Assembly (NCBI GenBank): GCA_035771175.1
Contig: CM069606.1
Location: 35,184,816 to 35,248,815, forward strand
Length of the DNA stretch: 64,000 nucleotides
From: Paratinospora sagittata
Taxonomy: Eukaryota; Streptophyta; Magnoliopsida; Ranunculales; Menispermaceae
Direction of reading: 5' to 3'
Part shown: positions 56,976 to 64,000 of the stretch, in pieces
Layout: each line of letters starts with the position of its first letter
Position numbering within the stretch: position 1 is the stretch's first letter
Made by a program: the position numbers and the translations under genes
Notes under the pieces: model-generated
The model's database searches: none
Told to the model about the DNA's origin: nothing
Seen by the model: only the letters and a program-made list of their open reading frames with translations

Positions 56976-59184
56976 CGCAGAAGGTATTTCTGTTGATTCT
57001 GCTAAGGTTGAGGCAATCATAAATTGGCCAAGACCAACCACAGTGACTGAAATCCGTAGTTTTCTGGGTCTCGCTGGTTATTACCGAAGATTTGTGAAAG
57101 GCTTTTCCCGATTGGCTTCCCCACTCACAAGGCTGACTCAGAAAAATGTGCCATTTGTGTGGACTTCTGCATGTGAGGATGCTTTCACTGAGTTGGAGAG
57201 GAAACTAACTACTACCCCAGTTTTAGTACTCCCAGAACCTGAAAAGGAGTTGGTGATTTACACAGATGCATCACATTTAGGTTTGGGATGTGTATTGATG
57301 CAAGAGGGTAGAGTGATTGCTTATGCATCTAGACAGCTGAAGATACATGAGAAGAATTACCCTGTGCATGATTTAGAACTAGCAGCTGTGGTATTTGCAT
57401 TGAAATTGTGGAGACATTACCTCTATGGGGAAAAGTTCACACTGTACTCAGATCACAAAAGTCTGAAATATTTGTTTGACCAGAAAGAGTTGAATATGAG
57501 ACAGCGTAGATGGTTGGAATTCCTAAAAGATTATGATTTCACATTAGAATATCATCCTGGAAAGGCCAACGTCGTAGCTGATGCATTGAGCCGAAAACGG
57601 GTTGAGACCCAAGTGGTAGCTTGTCAGATGGCCCAGGAGTGGCGACTTTTAGAGAGAGCGACTATGATGAGTGTTCTCTCCATGGCTCCACACGTTGACA
57701 TTTGTGCTCAGATGCATATACAGGTGACAGATTCGTCTATTCAACAGATTAAGGATATGCAGCAGCATGATCCTGATCTTGGTATGTATGAGTCGTGGGC
57801 AGATAGTGCAGACAGGGCAGATTGGCATAGAGGTCCAGATGGTGTCCTGCGTTATCAGGGGAGATTATGGGTACCCGTGAATAGGGCATTGAGGGCTGAG
57901 TTATTAGAAAAAGCACACAGATCTCAGTATACTATTCACCCAGGGTCTACAAAAATGTATCATGATATGAAGAGAACAGTATGGTGGCATGGGATGAAGA
58001 AAGATATAGCTGAGTATGTGCGAAATTGTGAGGTGTGTCAGCAAGTGAAAGCTGAACATCAGAGACCAGGAGGTCAGATGCAACCATTATTTATTCCTGA
58101 ATGGAAATGGGAGCATATCACGATGGACTTTATCACAGGATTGCCCAGATCTCAAGGTAGATTTGACGCCATCTGGGTAATAGTTGACAGATTGACTAAA
58201 TCTGCACACTTTCTTCCAATGACCACGAAAGACTCGATTGATAGACTAAGTAGATTGTATGTGCGGGAGATTGTCAGGTTGCATGGTATACCTGTTTCTA
58301 TTGTGTCGGATAGAGATCCGCGGTTCACATCGAGCTTTTGGCAGGCTATGCAGGCCCGATTTGGTACTCATCTCCGTTTTAGTACAACATTTCATCCTCA
58401 GACTGATGGCCAGACTGAGAGAGTGATTCAGATGCTGGAAGACATGCTCAGATCGTGTATTTTAGAGTTTGGTGGGACTTGGAGTGAAAGTTTACCATTG
58501 TGTGAGTTTGCTTATAATAACAGCTATCAGGCCAGTATTGGCATGGCACCTTATGAAGCTTTGTATGGTAGGCCGTGCAGATCTCCGACTTGTTGGTATG
58601 AGGTTGGAGAATCACAGTTGTTGGGACCGAAAGTTGTTATTGATCACACTGAGCAGGTTAAACAGATCAGACAGAGATTGAAAGCAGCCCAAGACCGACA
58701 GAAGAGTTATTTTGATAACCGCCACAGACCTTTAGAGTTTGCAGTAGATGACCTCGTGTTGCTTAAAGTCTCGCCACGGAAAGGTCAGATGCGGTTTGGG
58801 GTGAAAGGAAAATTGTCTCCTCGCTTTATTGGACCGTTTAAAATCACAGAGAGGATTGGTCCATTAGCATACCGGATTGCTTTACCTCCTCAATTAGTCG
58901 GTGTTCATGATGTGTTTCATATTTCTATGTTGAGAAAATATCATTCAGACCCGACGAAGTATCCACCCTCGACACATCTTTTAGATGTAACACAGTTACA
59001 AGTTGGGGAAGATGCTACATATGAAGAGAAGCCCATTCAGATTCTTGATAGGAAGGTTCAACAATTGCGAAATAAAGCAATTCCTTTGGTCAGAGTCAAA
59101 TGGCAATTTCATGATAACGAGGAGCAGACTTGGGAACGCGAGGACTGGATGAGGGAGACATTTCCTGATCTCTTTACCACTTGA
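56968..59184 (+). CDS. B pol, C-terminal RT, RNase H, integrase, chromodomain
   Basis: 738 codons, fully open. RT thumb ([30 protein letters not shown]), RNase H ([49 protein letters not shown]), integrase zinc-binding ([12 protein letters not shown]...CEVCQQVK) and core [24 protein letters not shown], and [12 protein letters not shown]. The C-terminal chromodomain-like segment ([27 protein letters not shown]) ends at FTT stop. Integrase inserts cDNA, and chromodomains direct chromoviruses to heterochromatin. The first codon is not a true start: it is the continuation of pol after the frameshift. Confidence 0.92.
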   Translation: MVSAEGISVDSAKVEAIINWPRPTTVTEIRSFLGLAGYYRRFVKGFSRLASPLTRLTQKNVPFVWTSACEDAFTELERKLTTTPVLVLPEPEKELVIYTDASHLGLGCVLMQEGRVIAYASRQLKIHEKNYPVHDLELAAVVFALKLWRHYLYGEKFTLYSDHKSLKYLFDQKELNMRQRRWLEFLKDYDFTLEYHPGKANVVADALSRKRVETQVVACQMAQEWRLLERATMMSVLSMAPHVDICAQMHIQVTDSSIQQIKDMQQHDPDLGMYESWADSADRADWHRGPDGVLRYQGRLWVPVNRALRAELLEKAHRSQYTIHPGSTKMYHDMKRTVWWHGMKKDIAEYVRNCEVCQQVKAEHQRPGGQMQPLFIPEWKWEHITMDFITGLPRSQGRFDAIWVIVDRLTKSAHFLPMTTKDSIDRLSRLYVREIVRLHGIPVSIVSDRDPRFTSSFWQAMQARFGTHLRFSTTFHPQTDGQTERVIQMLEDMLRSCILEFGGTWSESLPLCEFAYNNSYQASIGMAPYEALYGRPCRSPTCWYEVGESQLLGPKVVIDHTEQVKQIRQRLKAAQDRQKSYFDNRHRPLEFAVDDLVLLKVSPRKGQMRFGVKGKLSPRFIGPFKITERIGPLAYRIALPPQLVGVHDVFHISMLRKYHSDPTKYPPSTHLLDVTQLQVGEDATYEEKPIQILDRKVQQLRNKAIPLVRVKWQFHDNEEQTWEREDWMRETFPDLFTT

Positions 59185-59230
59185 GGTACATTTCTCCTTA
59201 TCTGTTAAATTTCGAGGACGAAATTCCTTA

Positions 59231-59241
59231 AGTTGGGGAGA
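59231..59241 (+). other. B polypurine tract
   Basis: AGTTGGGGAGA immediately before the 3' LTR, where the plus-strand primer is expected. Confidence 0.8.
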
Positions 59242-59242
59242 T

Positions 59243-61025
59243 TGTAACACCCAGTAAATTTAATTACATATATACGTTGAAGTACGCGTATATCGAGATG
59301 TATAATACACGTATTTTATACGTATGAGATACATATACGTGTGATAGTATACGTATTTGATACGTATGCGCTAAATATACGCGTGTATGATTTAATTAAA
59401 AAATGTGGATTGAAGTATGATTGAATAAATGAATAGTATGATTTAAGATGGGGAGTTGGTTAATTCTTGAGGATGAGGTGCATTGGATCATTTAAATATC
59501 AACTTTCATTTTAAATTGCAACCTCTCACTCTCCAACATGTAATTCATTTTAAATTGCAATCTCTCACTCTCCAACATGTGACTATCCAACGTGTATAAA
59601 AAAATAAATAAAAAAACAAATATGCTCATCTCCACCCAACAATAAAAAACAAGAAGAAAGAATATAAAAAGAAAAAGAAGATGCTTATCTTAAATGTGTG
59701 CCGACAAGAGAGAACAAAAAAAAAACAAAAGAAAAGAAAACAAAAGAAAAACTTGCAGAGAAGGAGAAGAAGAAGAGCCGAGAGAAAGAAACGGAAGGAA
59801 GGAAGAAAGAAGGGGAAAAGGAGGGAGATCCGAACCAGTGGTAAGCCATTTTTGCTATTTTTCGTCGTAAAATTACTATCTAAGGTAGCTGTAACCTTTC
59901 TAGCGAAGTAATTTTTGTTATAGGAGCCGTTTTACTGCGTTTTCAAGAATTGGGGTTTTGACCCAACGTTAATGAAACTCTGCTAGAATGGTAGAAAATG
60001 CTCCCTAGACTATTAGAACCCCGAATATGTGGTTAGATTCAATTTTATGATTTTTGGAGACCATTGGACAATTTTAATACAAATTACAACATTCGGGTGA
60101 ATAGTGAAATGAATAGTGAATAGTGAATAATAAATAGTGAATAGTGAATAGTGAATAGTTAAATGAATAGTGAATAGTGAATAGTAAATTATGAACAGTG
60201 ATGTGAACAGTATTTTGAAATCATAGATTCGTAGAGAACAGAATTTCGGACGTTTCGATACTACAATCGTGATTTTTCGATACTACAAGGGTTAGACCCG
60301 TTCTCGTGCCTTGCGGAGGAGGGAGATTGTGCATGGTGTTATTGAATTGGGTCATGAGAAGTTGTGTCTACCTTGTACGACCATACAAGGGTTAGACCCG
60401 CTCTCTTGCCTTGCGGAGGTGGGAAATTGTGCATTGTATTATTGAAAAGCATGAAATTTATGTTGTTGACATGTATGATATTCGCTGAATGATGCATGTG
60501 TTGCATAAGTGTTTGAAATGATTTTAAATGTCATATTTCTATAAATGTATATAATTGTCATCTCAAGAACTATATTCACTGAGCTGTTGATTGCTCACCC
60601 CATTTCCTCCAACATTTCAGGTATTAATTCAAAGGGAAAAGGGAAACTCCGTGACACGTGAACCTTCGTCTAGTACGTGTACGTATGTTTGGAGGCAAGA
60701 GATTATATTCTTGTTATTTTGATATGTATAATTATCACATACTATACATATACTATCACCTAGATGGGTTGTGTGGTAATCTTATATAATGCTTGGAATG
60801 ATGTCATGTACGAATTTCATTTGTGGAATGAATGGAATGATTATGGATATCTATATTGGATTTGATGAAAAAAAAATAAAAATAAAAAAAAAATTCTGTA
60901 AGTTTGGGATGGATTGTGAGAGTACGTGAAGGCTGACAGTGTATTGTATACTGTATACAGGTATGTACAGTGTATAGTATATTGTGCCGGTCATGACGTC
61001 AGCCTACGTCAGGGACGTCGTGACA
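59243..61025 (+). repeat. B 3' LTR (1783 bp, internal deletion)
   Basis: Nearly identical to the 5' LTR except for short repeat-number changes and a missing block of about 430 bp (5' LTR about 52170-52598). At the junction (60271-60290) the sequence TTTCGATACTACAA is a second copy of 14 bases found about 20 bases upstream. That suggests templated repair or template switching. Confidence 0.95.
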
Positions 61026-61030
61026 TTATC

Positions 61031-61861
61031 CGTGAGTGAGCCTCTGCAGTCTCAAAGTCAATAGCTTGCAACATCACCTGGGCGTAAGTCTGTATACCAA
61101 CAAGTGCCAAACCCTTACGAATACGATCTCAAAAACCTATCTCGTATCCTCTGCATGCAACGCTAATCAGTCGATGCTATCTCAGGAGCAAAGAGTGCCA
61201 AGCGATTAAATTCCTGCTCGTACTCCCTCACTGACCAACTGTCCTAGGTCAGGTGCATGAACTCGATCATCTTCTAATCTCGCTCTGACCTCAGGTAGAA
61301 CTCCTTATAGAAAAGCTCTTTAAACCTATTCCACGTCTGGATCTCGTCGACCATGCGGTCAAGCCTCAGCCACCAATCATCATCCTTGTCGACGATCTTG
61401 AACCTGGCCAGCCTCACTTTGTCAGCCTCAGAAGCTTGCATGTCACCGAAGATAGTCTCCATCCTCCTGAGCCATCTCTAAGCTGTCTCAATGCAAAGGC
61501 CTCCAGCAAACTCCTTCGGGCCTCTAATTCAGAAGGCCTTCATGACCCTCTCATAACGCTCTGACTCAGACCTTTGCTCGATAATCCCCACAGCCTCAGC
61601 CTGTACCTCTACCTGAACCTCAGCCTGCACATCGGTATGAACCTAAGTGTGAACCTCAGCTGGTCCAACCCTATCTCCCACGACCATGCCCACACTGTTG
61701 TGTTCCCCTTCAATCGGAACACCTAGCTGTGGCCGCCTATTGCCCTGGACCTGGGCAAGCAGTGCTAGAATCTGAGTCTGCTTACGCTGTATCTGGGACT
61801 GAGCAACCTGCTGAGCAGCAAGTAAGGCCTTAGTCTGCCTAAAGCGCTCATCCGGGTCCAT
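61031..61861 (-). pseudogene. C gag 5' part
   Basis: Minus strand. ATG at 61861 gives MDPDERFRQTKALLAAQQ, then a Gln-rich helix, and after several stops the capsid-like region WLRRMETIFGDMQASEADKVRLARFK, DDWWLRLDRMVDE, FKELFYKEFYLRSERD (61274-61490). It parallels B gag (IRIEAIFEDM, ARFKFSSKVERWW). It continues on the other side of element B at 51150. Confidence 0.85.
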
Positions 61862-62032
61862 GGTTGATTTTGTCTTCCCTCTCTTGAAATTTTGTAATTC
61901 ACAAATAAGGGAAAGTCCATTAGAATCACAATCCACGAGAGTTGTTATCCCTATGATAACTACCCATAAAAGGAAACATAATATCTCATAAGTCTTTTAT
62001 TCTTTTTAAGGTTTTTAAACCTAAAATATTCT

Positions 62033-62044
62033 GCTTTGATACCA
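62033..62044 (-). other. C primer binding site
   Basis: On the minus strand TGGTATCAAAGC, one base from the initiator tRNA-Met PBS, four bases from the LTR end at 62049. Confidence 0.8.
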
Positions 62045-62048
62045 AAGT

Positions 62049-62656
62049 TGTCACGACCCACTATCTATGACGTCATGACCGGCACGGAACCCTAGATATA
62101 CCCCCCTCGATATACACGGCGTCCCGATAAGCCTTCTAACCACAAACCACAATCCCGAAAATAACACCAAACACATGGACATAAATAAGATCATCAATAT
62201 AATACATACCCAAAATGACAACCAGAAAATTCCTCAAAATCCATAATGTTCAAAAGTACAAAATTATACCTGACCACAAATACAAACCCATCTAAATGTT
62301 AAGTATAAACATTAGGTGTTATTTAGTACAATTTATCAAAATACAAATAAACGTACTAACACCTACATCACAAAGGTGCGGAAAAAGCTCTGCAGCTAAG
62401 CTTTCCCTTTCCCCTTCCTATCCTATCCTGAAAAGATAAGGATGAGGAGTGAGCTACAACAAGCTCAATGAATGTCCTCTACAAGTGGCAACATATATAT
62501 GCATTTAAATAAAACATTGCAAGATCATTAAAAATAGTTTAAATAGCATGGTGATACACAAGATTACATACATGCCAAATATAATGCATCGTGTCATAAC
62601 CAAGACAATGCATATCATTTTATAAACATGCACATGCAGTCCTAGACACATCATGT
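62049..62656 (-). repeat. C 5' LTR, interrupted by element D
   Basis: On the minus strand it ends with ...GGTCGTGACA (plus-strand TGTCACGACC at 62049), and the terminal block CGTCATGACCGGCA matches B's LTR end. Inside are the TTGAGC..AGCTCACTCCTCATC and TTTCCCTTTCCCC blocks (mirror of the TTCACTGAG region in B). It is cut at 62656 by the D LTR. Confidence 0.8.
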
Positions 62657-64000
62657 GTAGCACCCGTACCTTTAGGTGACATCATTTTGACCCATAGTGT
62701 ACCCGTAGAGTACATGTATACGTATTGGTATACGTTTGTGTATATGTATTTTGATGCTTGAAGCACATAAGTTCGAGTGTCTTTGCATGATTTTAGGTCA
62801 TAAAGAGTGCACATGAAGTTTCGGAACCATCAGAGACCCGTTCGACGTCAAAACATGTCGAAAACGGTGTTTTGGATCCAGTGGAGCTCGCTCCATGGAG
62901 GAAGAAATTTCTATCACAAATTACATCAATGGTTTGATCTCCTAGATCTGTGGTCCGATTGAATTTCATGTATATTAGTGGTTGGATCATGGGATCACCT
63001 TATTACATTCAATTTAGGTCAATCTTAGTTTAATTGAGTCTAAATGATCAAGTTGGGCAATATGGAAATTGGCTCGAGGGGGTAATCAATTTAGAATCTA
63101 ATTGACTTTAGATTGGGTTTGAACATGGGGTTTTGACACACTTTATGACTGATTTTCAGTTGTGTGAACCATGTTATTTTCAGGTCTTGTGATTGATCTT
63201 AAACCCGTTTAGTCAATTGGAGAGTTTTGGCGATTGGATTGGCTAGACTTAGCCAATCAAGTATGAGTGTTCCTTTACTTTTGGATTATTTATATGTGGC
63301 ATTGTATTATAAAAATGTTTTAAATGCTTATGTATTATGGTATGCATGTTTTAATGTTTTCCATGAAATATATTTGAACATAATTCATTGGGATGACAAT
63401 TCGGGTTGAGGCTCCTAGTTGGAATTCCCTTCTTGAGAATTCTTGTAAGTCTAGCGGCAATCCCAGTTGTGTACCCTGCAGAGGGTTTTATGCCTTGTGT
63501 ATGGGTAGGTTAGTTTAAACTAATCCTACGTGTTGCACGACCCCATAAACCCTATTAGAATACGAGTATTGTGTGTGTGTTCGGGCCCTGTGTGTCGCCC
63601 ACCAGGCCTTGGAACCCCCATACTCAGGAGGTGTTACGATTGCATGAGCATGACTACAAATGTTATGCATCGTCTTATGTATGACTTGATGCATTATGCT
63701 AGCATGTATGTAATATATTTCGTCATCATGATATTTCAATGATTTATGATCTTACCATGTTTTATAAATGCACGTATATGCCACTTGTAAATAACATTCA
63801 CTAAGCTGGCTGTAGCTCACACCTCACCATCTTCTTTCAGGATCTGATAGAAAAGGAAAAGGGAAGGCTTGACCGCGGGGCGTTCCTTGTTTTTGTTTCA
63901 TGTAGGTGTTGTACATTTAGTTTTGTATTTTGATAATTATGTACATGATAACACCTAGTAATTGTATATTTAACACATAGTTGGGATGTGTTGGATTTTG
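62657..64000 (+). mobile_element. Element D: start of another LTR, runs off window
   Basis: TGTAGCACCCGTACC begins abruptly inside C's LTR, preceded by TCATG. The sequence has gypsy-LTR character in plus orientation. Near 63801 CATTCACTAAGCTGGCTGTAG...TTTCAGGATCTGATAG parallels the block preceding the end of the B LTR (52880 TTCACTGAG...TTTCAGGTATTAAT). No coding sequence. The right end, second LTR or solo status cannot be seen. Confidence 0.65.

Larger units (their letters stand above)
51151..61025 (+). mobile_element. B: young Ty3/gypsy (Tekay-type) retrotransposon
   Basis: A complete element with perfect target duplication TTATC (51146-51150, 61026-61030). LTRs start TGTAACACCC and end GACGTCGTGACA. 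The PBS matches initiator tRNA-Met. Gag-protease and pol are each largely open. The LTRs differ at only a handful of bases apart from one large deletion, so the insertion is recent. It lies inside the gag of antisense element C. Its pol is broken by a partial LTR of the E1/E2 family (55143 to about 56150) and by one extra T at 56955-56960. Confidence 0.95.

Overview
The window is nuclear DNA from a flowering plant, most likely a dicot. The evidence is AT-rich intergenic sequence, GT-AG introns, Ty3/gypsy chromoviruses of the Tekay/Del type, hAT-type miniature elements, a tRNA-derived SINE and two plant housekeeping-type genes. Nothing bacterial or organellar is visible.

Host genes. Only two are convincing. 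A one-exon Integrator subunit 3 homologue lies on the minus strand (5869-8919). A five-exon F-box gene matching SKIP5 lies on the plus strand (25508-33033). Its exons join in frame to 252 codons, and its 6 kb first intron holds two nested miniature transposons, a SINE and simple repeats. Nearly everything else is mobile DNA or featureless AT-rich sequence.

Transposon layout, left to right: a LINE 3' remnant (1116), a hAT-type MITE (3203-3734), SINE and copia-LTR scraps (about 5050-5380), a hAT-type MITE (11571-12049), element E1 (12304-23093, TSD GATGG) with a 2.9 kb solo LTR nested in it, the SKIP5 region, a MITE (33850-34429), an antisense solo LTR (34665-37426), and a MITE beside a copia gag relic (37922-38740). 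From 39020 to the end lies a nest. Element E2, of the E1 family, runs 39020-47839 and abuts a truncated antisense element C. C is split by a young element B (51151-61025, TSD TTATC). B's pol is itself broken by a partial LTR of the E1/E2 family (55143 to about 56150). C's LTR is interrupted by the start of another LTR, D (62657 to the window end).

Most notable points. (1) The E1/E2 family has an extra ORF between pol and the 3' LTR. It is co-linear in both copies, differs largely at third codon positions, and its ATG sits directly behind a splice-acceptor-like AG. (2) E2 has another extra ORF between the 5' LTR and gag that resembles the 'putative plant transposon protein' domain. (3) The LTR fragment inside B carries 19 tandem copies of a 20-21 bp unit. 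Each copy contains GAACGTTC, a heat-shock-element-like inverted pair, and the array sits just upstream of a TATA box. (4) B is young but disabled by the LTR insertion and a one-base frameshift in RT.
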